From positions 879 through 64,878 of the forward strand of contig JAVSML010000971.1 in assembly GCA_038503035.1 (NCBI GenBank): a stretch of DNA of 64,000 nt. Reading direction: 5' to 3'. Shown piece after piece: positions 1 through 10,525 of this stretch; the first letter of the stretch is position 1; the number at the start of each line of letters is the position of its first letter. Under the pieces are notes generated by a model that worked only from the letters and a program-made list of their open reading frames with translations, was not told where the DNA came from and searched no databases. Both the position numbers and the translations under genes were made by a program. Origin of the DNA: Crocodylus rhombifer (lineage: Eukaryota > Chordata > Crocodylia > Crocodylidae).

Positions 1-601
1 AAAAAAAAAACAATTAGGGAGAAAGACTGTGTGGTAATAAGAGTGCAACCTCACTCCACTGCCTATCCTTGTGGAAAGTCATTCCACCGGCTTCATGACA
101 TCAACATTCATTTCTCTATGCTATTTTAATTATTATGAAAAAGTTGCTCCATTTTCAAAATGACACACAAAGGCAGCTGACTGCACCTGCTGAGTCTCCT
201 CGTTTCTTTTGGTGTCGGAGAAAGTTTGCAAAGAAAATATTTTCTTGTCTCAGGCTGCAATGAAATCTCTAGGAACTGTCATTTTCAAACAAAACTCTAA
301 GGATTTCTTTTCTTTTCTCTTTCTTTTTCCTTGTTGGACAGTATCAATGGAAGGAACACCTGTTTTGTATCCCACATTTTGGCAGATATTGTGTCTTTTA
401 TTTCTAGAACTGTCTATAGTTCAATATTTTAAGAATATTAATCTTTAATTCAGCAATTAAGTTAGTATTAGTTAAGAATTGCAAAATAGATATATAACCG
501 TGAAACTGAAGTTATGGAAGTAGCAGAGGAAGGAACCTCACAGCATTTTAAGTTTCTTTGGGGAAATATATATTATGATGTACCTCATTATCAGTCTGTG
601 T
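1..601. other. Gene-free AT-rich stretch
   Basis: Starts inside an A-run (1-10). Open frames here are short and of low complexity, with no recognisable domain. The last 30 or so bases may be the outer part of the repeat arm that resumes at 1099, because they share a CCTC-TT block with the reverse complement of sequence just beyond 3356. Confidence 0.5.
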
Positions 602-609
602 CACACTGA

Positions 610-1091
610 GTGCATCTATATGTGCAATTAGCACGCAGCAATAAACTCTGGTGCAGTTTGTGCTGGAGTTTACTGCTCCTGGGCTCAGCATTTACATGTG
701 CACCCAGGGCCACAGCACATTCAGCCAGGGTGGAGCAGCCCCAGGCTGGCAGAGGACCTGGGAGACAGCCAGCCTGCCAACCTGGGGCTGCTTCACCCTG
801 GCTTAACATGCTGCAAAGGGGCTGGCTGGGCAGAAAGATGCTCCAACATAGGGTTAGCAGCCAGGTAGCCCCCACACTGTAGCATCCTCATGCCCCAGCC
901 AGTGGTCACTGTCTACACGTGTGTTTTGGTGCATATAAATACTCCACTGTAGGATCGTACTCGTCCTAGACAGTACTATCCTATGGCGGAGTTAAATTTA
1001 CTGTGCCCTAATACAGGCACATGTGTAGGCAGTGATGCTTTACTGTGGAGCTAATTAGTCAGCTCCGCAGCAAAGTTTACACATAGATGCT
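610..1091. mobile_element. Non-autonomous TIR DNA transposon (MITE-like)
   Basis: The left end reads TGCATCTATATGTGCAA and the reverse complement of the right end reads AGCATCTATGTGTAAA, so the ends are imperfect terminal inverted repeats. The flanks 602-609 (CACACTGA) and 1092-1099 (GCCACTGA) match at 6 of 8 bases, consistent with an aged 8-bp target duplication of hAT type. The interior is moderately GC-rich, contains AATAAACTC/TTTACTG-type blocks and codes for nothing recognisable. The 36.74 and 63.21 kb elements share the TCTA-CA...TTTACTG end style, so this may be a superfamily seen three times here. Family name unknown. Confidence 0.6.
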
Positions 1092-1098
1092 GCCACTG

Positions 1099-1245
1099 AA
1101 TCCTATATTTGGGTCCAGACAGGCTCATAGAAGTAAAAAGCCTGACCTTTAAAGAAAGATTAATCAGTCGGGAAGATGCAAGAGGACAGAGGTTTTCCCC
1201 TTCAACTTGACATGTCGGGCCACCATTATTGTATGCAGGTAAATG
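1099..1245 (+). repeat. Left arm of a dispersed inverted repeat pair
   Basis: About 146 bp that reappear in reverse complement at 3211-3356 with high similarity by eye, for example GACAGGCTC-TAGAAGTAAA, TTTAAAGAAAGATTAATC and GGGCCACCATTA-TGTATGC. Both copies contain an AT-rich block just before the shared GACAGGCTC; in the right copy it reads CATATAAAGG and looks like a TATA box, so a solo-LTR-like element is possible. The opposed orientation would also fit subterminal repeats of a ~2.25-kb DNA transposon. Identity not recognised. Confidence 0.65.
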
Positions 1246-1390
1246 AGTTCATAGATGCTAGGGTTGGAAAGGACCTGAACAGATCATCAAGTCTGACCCG
1301 TGCCTGGGCCAGAAAGAGTGATGGGTCAGATGCCCCCAGCCAGATGCCTATCCAGCCTTCTCTTAGGTTTTTAAGGGGCATGTTTGAATT
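1246..1390 (-). mobile_element. CR1 LINE 3' end, severely 5'-truncated
   Basis: The plus strand reads TTCATAGATGCTAGGGTTGG then AAGGACCTGAACAGATCATC and AAGTCTGACC, the reverse complement of the standard CR1 3' terminal segment. It abuts the repeat arm ending at 1245, so the CR1 tail probably inserted into that repeat. Only 3' UTR and the last few codons' worth remain. The far boundary is uncertain; the last bases run into a small duplication of GGGGCATGTTTGAATT. Confidence 0.8.
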
Positions 1391-1521
1391 TGAGTTTGTA
1401 AGGGGTATGTTTGAATTGGATTAAACAAAAACAGAAAACCTTTCCTTTCCTTGCAGTTCACTATTCATTCTTATGAGCTTTGAAAATCATCATTCCTAGG
1501 AGCTCTCCTCCACAGAGTGTC

Positions 1522-1574
1522 TTAGGAATAACTGGGTATGAAGACTTCTTAGAAATAACTGGGTATGAAGACTT
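1522..1574. repeat. Two-unit tandem duplication, ~27 bp
   Basis: The unit TTAGGAATAACTGGGTATGA + AGACTTC is followed at once by a near-identical copy (TTAGAAATAACTGGG...). It is a recent-looking local duplication in otherwise unique sequence. Confidence 0.9.
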
Positions 1575-3210
1575 GATTTTCTAATTCACAACCAGGAGAA
1601 GCAAGAAGCCTCATAAAATGGGCCAGACACAACTGCAGTGCCCCATATGGCAGATGCCATTCCCAATAGGGTCAGAGAGGAGACAACAGCCGCTTTTCCT
1701 CGCACCATAGCTGAATAAGGAGGCATATTGCTCTGGAGCTCTGTAGGGATGGGGAACAGCGCTGCACTGCTGCTTCTTCTGAACTAGATGGCCCCAAGGA
1801 AGGGGAGAGGGTAGAAACCCTGCCCCCTTCGCCACATCACTTTCAATGTCTCCATCTCACACGCTACACAGCTGTTGTCACAATCAATTCCCAGGGGCTG
1901 CAGATGTCTGATCTTACTGTCACCAAAATTCAGTCCATTAGTGACAACAGGGCAGGATCAAATCACAGCCGTAATTGTACCAAACTTCCTCGCACACACC
2001 TGCATTGCCCCCAAAGAGACCCAGTCCTGCAGTCATGCTTGTCAATAGTGAAACACCCCCCACAATCTCAGGAGGACTTGCAAAGGCTCAGCAGTTCCTG
2101 AAAGTCAGGTAGGCTCTTTAAGTGTCTGAATACAGATTGAGGTCACTAAACTTAATCATTCCACGAAGGTGGAAAAGATATCGCTTCGGTGTATAAGACT
2201 TCCAAACAGTTTGCCAGACAGCTGAACATTTTCTCTTCAGTTTATTTGTGATAAGGTCTCACGTGCTACACCCTCTCTCTCCCACAACTGGCCTACTGCA
2301 TGCCAAGGGGAAAACGGGCAGAAGGAAAAGCCAGCCTATAATTTCTGTGCCAGTTCCCGGCTCTGCTGCCATGTAAAGTCAGCCTTTTGCTTCAGGAATT
2401 GCCCCTATTCCTAAAACGTCTATGTTAATGCTAGTAAGTAAATGTGATCAAAGAGACAGGATTGTCTCAAAATTCTCCCATTTCTTGGTTTCATTTTGCC
2501 TACCACTAGATATCACAGAAATCCTAGCTAATGCGACCCAGCTGTCAACATTACTTTCTCTTTCTGCTGAAACATAAGATGAGTTAGGCTGGGAATGAAA
2601 AATCATCATAAAAATCTCAGACATCAAAAGAAGAACCCTGAGAAATTTGGGCTGATGGCTAAGTTTAATGAAAATTCGTATTAAGGAATATCAAACTTCT
2701 ATAGGAGCCCTCAAACAATATAATTTATAACCATTTATTAGATTCCTGTTCTCTGAGTGGTAGGATTTAAATGATGCTGTAAAACATCTTAATAATGAAA
2801 TCATGATTATGAATCATTGCTAACTTGAAACTCGGCCCATGTTCATTAAAAGATTCAACAACCTAAATCCTATAGAACATGGGCCACGTTATAGATTTCA
2901 CTGAACACAACAGACAATTGGGACCAGATCGTATTCCACCTACTGGTCATCTAAATGGACTTAGGCATTTTGCTGCAATTCTGTGCCACCCTGCTTGCAC
3001 CCCTGAAATTCCATGAATGCATGGCATCCAGTTTTGCAATGCATCATCATCTTACCCTTAAGTCCAAATCCCCCAAAACAATGCAGAGGAGGACCCAGCC
3101 TCCTTTTCTATTAACAGGTTTTTTCAACAGCTGGCTAAGGCAGAGTGGAATCAAACGCAGGTTACCCAGGTTCACTTACCTGCCCGACAGGTGAAAAGAA
3201 CCATTCAGTG
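1575..3210. other. Gene-free stretch between the inverted repeat arms
   Basis: AT-rich, with no RT, transposase or host-domain signal in any frame. If the two arms belong to one element, this would be its interior, and it encodes nothing recognisable. Short open frames at 1611-1835 (minus) and 2955-3194 (plus) lack any familiar motif. Confidence 0.45.
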
Positions 3211-3356
3211 CATTTACCTGCATACAGTAATGGTGGCCCAACATGTCAAGTTGTAGGGGAAAACTTCTGCCGTCTTACATCTTCCCCACCGATTAATCTT
3301 TCTTTAAAGATCAGGCTTTTTACTTCTACGAGCCTGTCTAGACCCCTTTATATGGA
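3211..3356 (-). repeat. Right arm of the inverted repeat pair
   Basis: Reverse complement of 1099-1245. The match runs from GCAGGTAAATG at the inner end to a GGTCTAGACAGG block and AATCCATATA at the outer end. The inner flank continues for at least another 60 bp with a CCTGTCGGGCAGGTAAG segment that the left copy lacks because CR1 interrupts it there. Confidence 0.65.
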
Positions 3357-4849
3357 TTTTGATCTCAAACGAGGCATATTATGCCTTATTTTGTGGTTTA
3401 TTTGTTACATATTCAAGAGCAATTTAAACATGAACTAAAAACTAGAAAGACAGACAATTCACTCACCATGTCTAACACTCATGCACTTGAGTTTCACAAA
3501 GTATTATGGACTTTAAAAAAAAAAAAAAAAGAGTGTTAAGTGGCTGCTTTAATGGGCATCTTCTTGCGCATGATTACTGTGTGAAGATATAAAATTGTCC
3601 AACTGAAGAAAAATATGGAAGGACTCATTGGCAAAATTGTCCAGCTGGATTACAGAGCATCCTGACCATTAAAAAAATTAAACCTGAAAATACAGGCAAA
3701 GGGTGTGGACAGCTGTAACAGTTAGAGATAGCCATATTAAATGAGAACTTCTATTAGTTTGATGCAACTGTTTGCTCCTATACTAGCATAAGTACAGTGA
3801 AGCCATGGTCACTTTACTCTGGTTTCATTCAGGCTTAGTTTCACTGATTTTGCTTATTTTCAGTGAAAACAACTGTCTCTTTGTAAAAATCAGCAATAAT
3901 CTTTACGTAGAGTGCATTTGTGGAGAGTGGAGCGGGGGGAGGACATGGGGTGAAGAGTCAGTTTGAAGGGCACATGGCTTGTATTAAGTTTATTTCTTTA
4001 ATGGAGAAATCAGCTAGATACAGGTTTATGCCTCTAGCCAGGGACAAATGACACATACTCTAGGATTTAATCACTTCAGCTACTTAAGTAAAATACAAGA
4101 AAGATGAGGGAGGCATTAGAAATGCATGTTTTCCAAGAGGAGATTGGCTGAAAAACCTTGAGAGCTAGATAGCGTTGATGGAAGGGGATAGTAATAAAGA
4201 TTGCAGGCAACAAATAGGTATACCTGCTGTACCCTGATCAGACATTCCCTTGTTGGGATGCTGATGTTAACTTTGACGCGTATGTCCAAAATAATGGCAT
4301 GTTTTATTGCAATCTTAATATAAAAAATGGTCAGAGATTATTGAGGCCATAAACTAGGAATGCAGCCTTCCATGGGGATCAAAGATTAGGGGAAGAAAAG
4401 GTTAAAAGAAAAAAGACTCCTCATCTTTCTGAACTAATCCCCCAGGGAACCTATCTAAGCATAGTTGGATGCTTTGGCATAGTTTTAATTGGATTTTTTT
4501 CTATTTTTAATAACAAAGATCTACTTGTTTCAACACCAGTCATTCTAGCTAGTTTCAACAATATCATGCAAACAATCCCCAACCTCAATGGAGACTGAAT
4601 AAAAAGAGTATAGAGTTGACTGCATTCAGGCTTTTCAGTTGTCAGGGTATGTGGTTGGGGAAGCCTTATCCCCTGTATATGTCACTTCCAGGGCTATAGG
4701 CCTTGATACTGATGGATAATAGGTAAAAATCCCAGATAAAGTAACAACTGAGCCTAAGAGTACAATTATGGTCTACACTGCATTGTTTTATACATATTTT
4801 CAGAGAGAAAGAGGTATAGCTATATACATTTATTTTAATGCTTATTACC
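3357..4849. other. Gene-free AT-rich stretch
   Basis: Holds an A16 run at 3515-3530. No recognised repeat or coding motif; frames are short and stop-rich. Confidence 0.45.
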
Positions 4850-5065
4850 ACTTCGAAGCCCCGACTAAAATTGGGGCCTCCTTAATCCCGGCCCTGTGAA
4901 ATGCATAGGAAAACATAATCCCTACCCCAGAGTTTACATTCTGCAATACATCAGACAGACAAATTGTAGCAGGGAAAGTGAAGACAAGGATGGAAAATTA
5001 CACACGTAACCAAGGTCAAATAGTAGCCAGTGACTGAACCAGGAGCAGAACCCAAGGACCTCATT
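4850..5065 (-). mobile_element. Ancient MIR/L3-like retroposon fragment
   Basis: Contains GCCCCGACTAAAATTGGGGC, then CATAATCCCTACCCCAGAG and further on CAAGGTCAAATAGTAGCCAG...GAACC-AGGAGCAGAACCCAAGG. These follow, in order, the antisense of the old amniote core (loss of 'gtgaccttg', 'ctgggttc' text). Strongly decayed; exact family (MIR, L3 or a reptilian relative) cannot be fixed by eye. Confidence 0.55.
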
Positions 5066-6341
5066 TAATGCCCATTAATGTCAATCAGAATCTTCCCTTT
5101 GATGGATCAAGCAATCAATGAGCAATGAATCAAGACCCAGGTTTCCAGATGCTCGATTCAGCAGCTTATTTCTTGAAATCATCTAGCTTTCCAGATTAGC
5201 TTAAGTAAATTTCATTGCTTCCTACACGGCTATGCCGATGTTATGTTTCCCCCTTTTAGAGCTGAAAACAGTATGGCCTTCTTCCTCGTGTACTATTCTG
5301 TATTAAGGTAGGAGGATAAAAAATGTATACAGATACATGATGTGTATACAGCATCTAATGAAGTGAGCTTGAGTTTATGAAAGCATATGCATCTCTGATT
5401 TAGTTAGCCTGTAAGCTGCATCTCTACTCTGACTTTTGCCTGACTTAAAAGTAACATGACTCTACCGATTTCTACACATATACAGTCTTGCCTAGGATAG
5501 ACCTGTATGCATTGGAATTTATTTCTGCTTTGCATGTAAATTCCCTGGCTTGAAATAGTCCTTCAAGGCAGGAACTATTTTGCCTGCAAAGCATAAAAGA
5601 AAATAAGTAAAAACTGAGGTCGAGGACTGACTGACTTCCTTAAGACTTTCCAAAGAACTGAAATCTGCTAGAAGATTGGACAGGGCTGACAAGACGGTCC
5701 CCTGACACTGCCAAGTGCTCTAGCCAAACTTTCATATCAACACGCTGACACAAGATTTCTTTTTTCCTTCCTTGATATTTTAAAACTAAGAATTGACGTT
5801 TCAGTAATGTTTGGGCCATGTTATATTTTCATGAAAGTTGTTGTCACAGAGGTGGAAATCTCTGACATTTAAGTGACATTTACTGCTGAGCAGGAAAAGG
5901 AGATGCCTCCTTTATTTTAAAGCTGCTTTGAGTTTGAGTTGGAGAAAGAATAGTTTTCAAATGTTTTCCACTAAAACTGGCTGGGGAGGGTCCGTTCCAC
6001 TGCTGCTTTTCTAAATGCATATTCTTGGGTTGACTCAACTCCCTCATTATGCCTGCTTGATGCCATCTCACATAGGCACCTGTGTATACAAGGAGTGACT
6101 ATAAGAAAAAGCCACTGTATTTTTGGGTTCCTTGAATGCAGACTTCATTTCATTCTGAATGTCAAATCTTGTCGTCACATCATTTCCTTCACTCTCCATT
6201 CAAGCCAGTCTGAAACAATGCCTTTTGCTTCCTACCCAACATATGTGATATGAAGGAGCCACATGGGATCAGTGATTACATATCATTAGCCAAGTTTAGT
6301 AAGCAATTTTACCATACATACCATATATACACACTGTTGCT
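5066..6341. other. Gene-free stretch
   Basis: Unique-looking AT-rich sequence. The small minus frame 5880-6071 has no recognisable domain. No TIR, poly(A) tail or CR1 text seen. Confidence 0.45.
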
Positions 6342-6620
6342 CAAGTTTCACGAGTCTTAGCCAGGGTGCTGTAGCACCATGGGATGTCTGGAGGGTGCCA
6401 CACATTGTTAAGTATAGAAACCTGATTCACAAGATAAACTCAAAGTTTTCAAATAGGAATCCACGGGGCTAAACACATTCTAATGTGTTGCGGTCTTACT
6501 GAGTTCTTTGCAACAGAAAAACTATTCTATTATTTCTCCATGGTCAAAAAATGAGCGAAAGCCAAGAGGTGACATTTTCCAAGGGGTGCCTTCAATCTAA
6601 AAAACGTTGCAAACTCACTG
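6342..6620. mobile_element. hAT-like non-autonomous element, degenerate copy 1
   Basis: Its head (CAAGTTTCACGAG...TTAGCCAGGGTGCTG) and tail (AAAAAACGTTGCAAACTCACTG) are decayed versions of the CAGTGxTTCTCAACCAGG...AAAGGTTGAGAATCACTG ends seen better in the copy at 6983. Interior blocks shared with copy 2 include TGAGTTCT-GCA-CAGAA and CATTTTCCAAGGG. No coding capacity. Confidence 0.7.
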
Positions 6621-6982
6621 CTCTGGTTCTGGTGGCTTCTGAAATGTAGCAGGTAGTGAGCGCCACTAGAGGGCTCACAAACAATTTAAAGGAACACCAG
6701 CCAATTCCTATAAATGCTGCATATTCTCCCCTCTTGTATACTTTGATTGTGACAGCACCCCAAGAAGGAAGAACTCTCCCAGTGTACGGTTTTAATAGCA
6801 CAGAGGCTTTCAACAACTTTCACCCTTTTATGGAGTCTCTGATAATCCTGAGGTGCAGTTATAGAAAATGCATACTCTATATCAAACTCTATCTTACGTC
6901 TTCCTCCTTCTATTTGTGAAGAAAATAAAATAACCCATTCTTTACTGCTTTCTAAACTAAAAGTTTGAGAGATGCTATGCAT
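6621..6982. other. Spacer between the two hAT-like copies
   Basis: About 360 bp of unique-looking sequence containing GCGCCACTAGAGGGCTC. Open frames overlap on both strands but show no domain. Confidence 0.4.
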
Positions 6983-7255
6983 CAGTGCTTCTCAACCAGG
7001 ATGCTGCAAAATCCTTTTAAGGAACCTATTAGCACTATTAGGTGGGGAAACATCTACACTTGATTCACAAATTAAACCCAGAGAATTCAAAAAAGGGATC
7101 CAGTGTCAAAAGCATTCTGCCCTGCTGTGTCTTTCTGAGTTCTCCGCAGCAGAAGCATTTCTCTGTTATTTTTCTGTAGTCATAAATGAATGAAAAACTA
7201 AGAGCTGGCATTTTCCAAGGGATACCATGAGTCTAAAAAAGGTTGAGAATCAGTG
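6983..7255. mobile_element. hAT-like non-autonomous element, copy 2
   Basis: Begins CAGTGCTTCTCAACCAGG and ends AAAAAGGTTGAGAATCAGTG; the terminal ~15 bp are inverted repeats (CAGTGCTTCTCAACC against CACTGATTCTCAACC). This end sequence is typical of hAT elements (established family knowledge). The 8-bp flanks CTATGCAT and CTGTAAGC no longer match well, so the target duplication has decayed. It lies 360 bp from copy 1 in the same orientation. Confidence 0.8.
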
Positions 7256-8465
7256 CTGTAAGCATTCTCACTGGACACCATTTTTCCATCTGCAAGCTGA
7301 TAAACCTGAAAATCATCTGCTTTTTTTCTTCCAAAGTGGTGCTTGTTCTTTTCTGCACTCACAAACCCATTCTCGATGCATGTCCCAATTGCTGAAGCTT
7401 CTACATAATTGTTCCTTCATTTGCATTGTGAAAGAAGCATTTTCTATCTTCTCTCCCCTCACCCCCCATCCCACACCACCGTTTCATTTTCTTTGCAATT
7501 CAGTTTACAAAAGCAGAACTGCTCCTTCAATCACTCTTGATAGGTGATTTTGTAGAATTTTTCCCAATCACAGCAAATGGTTTGTCTGCTGCTCTCCCAG
7601 GGACTGTTAAACTAAGCAGCAGGTTATAAATTCTAGCTCACATTACTCTCAGTGAAAACACCACCTTTCATTGGTTATACTAATAGCAAGTGCATAACGT
7701 CCCAGATTTTCAAGATAGAAGAGCTGGTCCTCACCACTTATCAGGAAAGTCCATTTTCCCGCAAACAGATATGCTAACTCTATTCTTATTTATTCTCTGC
7801 ATGAGCAGGTTCCCAGCAGTCCCAGGGGACTCAGGATACAGATTCCTTTTCAGTTCCCCTGGGCCGCCACGCTCTCATGCTGTTTCACTGTTTTCCCAGG
7901 TTATGACCCTGTCCTTGTTGCCTGGGTGTCTTTTAGTCTTAACAGTAGAATTTCCAGGGAAGATCTACATGGATACAAGGGCCAAATAACTGTGCTCCCT
8001 AGACACAGAAAACCAGAATCAACAACCCCATTGTTCAGACTTCAACAGTCATGAGCGATGTTCTAAAACACGATTTTATCATCTTATTTTTTAAAAGTCC
8101 CTGATGGATTCTGAAGCTTTAGGAAGATGTTTCCTGACCTAAATGTGCAGAAATACTGTTAAGACTGTATTTGCTCTTTAAAAATACAGGCAACAAGGTA
8201 TCCCTTCCCCCCTCTCATACCAGTGGCTTGAACGGGCCTCCTCTTCTCCCCAAGTGCTACCCATCTCCCACCATCACTATTCGTTGCAATTTCTTGTTCG
8301 GATGAGAAGCCATAAACTGTAGAAGATGGGGTATGGGCATCCCCCAAGCATTCTGATGTAAGCTTAAAGAATTTGACAGGGTAGTGAAGAAAATGAAGCA
8401 AGGCACATTTATTATTTTTGTGTTGATCTTTTGCTATTTTGTGCTAATAGAGTATGTGTGTTAAG
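7256..8465. other. Gene-free stretch
   Basis: No recognised repeat. Plus-strand frames 7227-7547 and 7690-7989 are open for about 100 codons but show no domain, homopolymer-rich translation and no splice context; treated as chance. Confidence 0.45.
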
Positions 8466-10525
8466 AATCACAGAATGATGGAATCATAGACAATGAGGGA
8501 TAGAAGGGACCTCAGGTCATCTAGTCCAACCCCTCTGCTGATCCCAGCCAAGGCTTTGTCTTAGCCAGGTCTTAAAAACCTCCAAGGATGGAGATTGCAC
8601 CACCTCTCTCTCTGGGTAACCTGTTCCAGTGTTTTACTACCCTCCTAGTGAGAAAATTCTTCCTGACAGCTAATCTAAACGTTTCTTGCTGCAACTTGAG
8701 ACCGTTGTTCCTTGTTCTGTCATCTGCCCACACCAAGAACAATTTAGGTGCATACTATTTTGAACCCCACTTCAGGTAGTTGAAGGCTGCTATTTAATCC
8801 CTTCTCCATCTTCCCTTCTCTAGACTAAATAAGCCTAGTTCCCTCAGTCTTTCCTCATAAGTCATGTCCCCCAGCCACCAAACCATTTTCATTGCCTTCT
8901 GCTGCACTCTCTCCAATTTGTCCACATGCTTTCTGTAGTGGAGGGCTCAAAACTGAACACAGTACTCCAGATGTGGTCTCACCAGGACTGAATAGAGGGG
9001 AACAATCACTTCCCTCAATCTGCTGGGACCACTCCTACTACTGCAGTCCACAATGCCGTTAACCTTCTTGGCAACAAGGGCACACTGCTAGCTCATATTC
9101 AGCTTATTGTCCACTGTAAGTCCCAGGTCCTTTTCTGCAGAGCTGCTTCCCGTCCAGTCAGCCCCCAGCCTGTACCGGGGCATGGCCTTCTTCTGTCCTA
9201 AGTGCAGATTTATTTTGGCGCAACCCTCCAATTTGCCCAGGTGACTCTGAAACCTAGCCCTATCCTCCAGCATATCCACTACTCCCTCCTAGCTTGGTGT
9301 CATCTGCAAACTTGAGGGTGCACTCTGTGCCATCTTCCAGGTCCTTGATGAAGATACTGACCAAAACCAGCCCCAGGCCCAGGCCCTGGGGCACTCCACT
9401 TAATACTGGCTGCCAACTGGACATTGAGCCATTGCTTACCAGCCTCTGAGCCCAACGCTCCAGCCAGTTTTCTGTCCGCCACACAGTCCACTCATCCAGC
9501 CTATGCTTCCTTAGCTTGCCTGCAAGAATGTTGTGGGAGACCGTATCAAAAGCCTTGCTCAAGTCAAGGTACACCGCATCCACTGCTCTCCCTGCATCCA
9601 CAGAGCCAGTCATCTCATCATAGAAGACAATCAGGCTGGTCAGGCATGACTTACCCTGGTGAATCCATGCTGACTGTTCCTAATCACCTTCTCCTCCAAG
9701 TGCTTAGAAATGGATTCCTTGAGGATCCAGTCCATTATTTTTCCAGGGACTGAGATGAGGCTGACAGGGCTGTAGTTCCCTGGAGCCTCCTCTTTCCCTT
9801 TCTCTAAATATGGGCATCATGTTTCCCCTTTTTCAGTCATCTGGGATCTCTCGTCAAAGCCATGAGTTTTCAAAGATGGTGGCCAGTGGCTCTGTAATCA
9901 CATTAGGCAACTCCCTCAGCACCCTCGGGTGCATCCCATTGAACCCCACGGACTTGTACACATCCAGCTTTTCTACATAGTTCCTAACCTGTTCTTTTGC
10001 CACTGTTGGCAGTCTACCTCCTCCCCAAACTGTGCTGCCAGGCAGAGTAGTCTGGGAGCTGACCTTGCCTGTGAAGACTGAGCTGAAAAAGGCATTGAGC
10101 ACTTCAGGCTTTTCTGCATCCTCTGTCACAAGGTTGCCTCCCCCATTCGTTAATGGACCCACACTTTCCCTGATCTGCCTCTTGCTACTGACATACTGGT
10201 AGAAACTCCTTGTTACCCTTCATGTCCCCTGCTAGCTGCAACTCCAATTGCACTTTGGCCTTCCCGATTTCATCCCTGCATGCCCGAGCAAAGCTTTTAT
10301 ACTCCTCCCTAGTTGTTTGTCCAAGTTTCCACTGCTTATAAGCTTCCTTTTTGTGATTTTCTTTACTGAAGAGTTCCCTGCTAAGCCAAGCTGGTCATCT
10401 GCCATACTTGCTAGTCTTCCTGCATATTGGGATGGTTTGTTCCTGCACTCTCAGTATTGCTGCACAAAGCCTATCTCTGTGTCTTTTTGCTACCAGGTTT
10501 CTGAAGAGTTAACTCCAATGCAGGA
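8466..10525 (-). mobile_element. CR1 LINE, 5'-truncated, ~2.06 kb
   Basis: Reads 3' to 5' on the plus strand. The CR1 3' UTR is at 8466-8590 (GAATCATAGACAATGAGGG, GAAGGGACCTCAGGTCATCT), the C-terminal ORF2 region up to ~9300, the RT palm at 9300-9850, and the RT N-terminal part up to ~10250. CR1-like text continues to about 10525. It is more diverged than the CR1 copies at 41 and 49 kb and differs in its 3' end, so it belongs to an older or different CR1 subfamily. The 5' boundary is approximate. Confidence 0.85.
9088..10162 (-). pseudogene. CR1 ORF2 reverse transcriptase remnant
   Basis: The intact protein would be a reverse transcriptase that copies CR1 RNA at the nicked target site. Three open segments survive. 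9854-10162 holds the pre-RT region with the CR1 signature KLDVYKSVGFNGMHPRVLRE. 9260-9613 holds the palm: [13 protein letters not shown] (first catalytic Asp region), GVPQG, and the FADDTKLGG active-site box at about 9300-9315. 9088-9279 holds the post-palm region with EKDLGLTVDNKLNMS. The catalytic FADD is intact, but the segments lie in different frames and stops separate them, so this cannot make a working enzyme. The segment 9614-9853 still resembles the 'PxFKKG...NYRP' part when read with frameshifts. Confidence 0.9.

Noticed and set aside
1099..3356. Endogenous retrovirus with paired LTRs
   Set aside because: The arms are inverted, not direct, and no gag, protease, polymerase or envelope text lies between them, so a provirus is not supported.
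9424..9753. 109-codon plus frame
   Set aside because: Antisense shadow of the CR1 reverse transcriptase.
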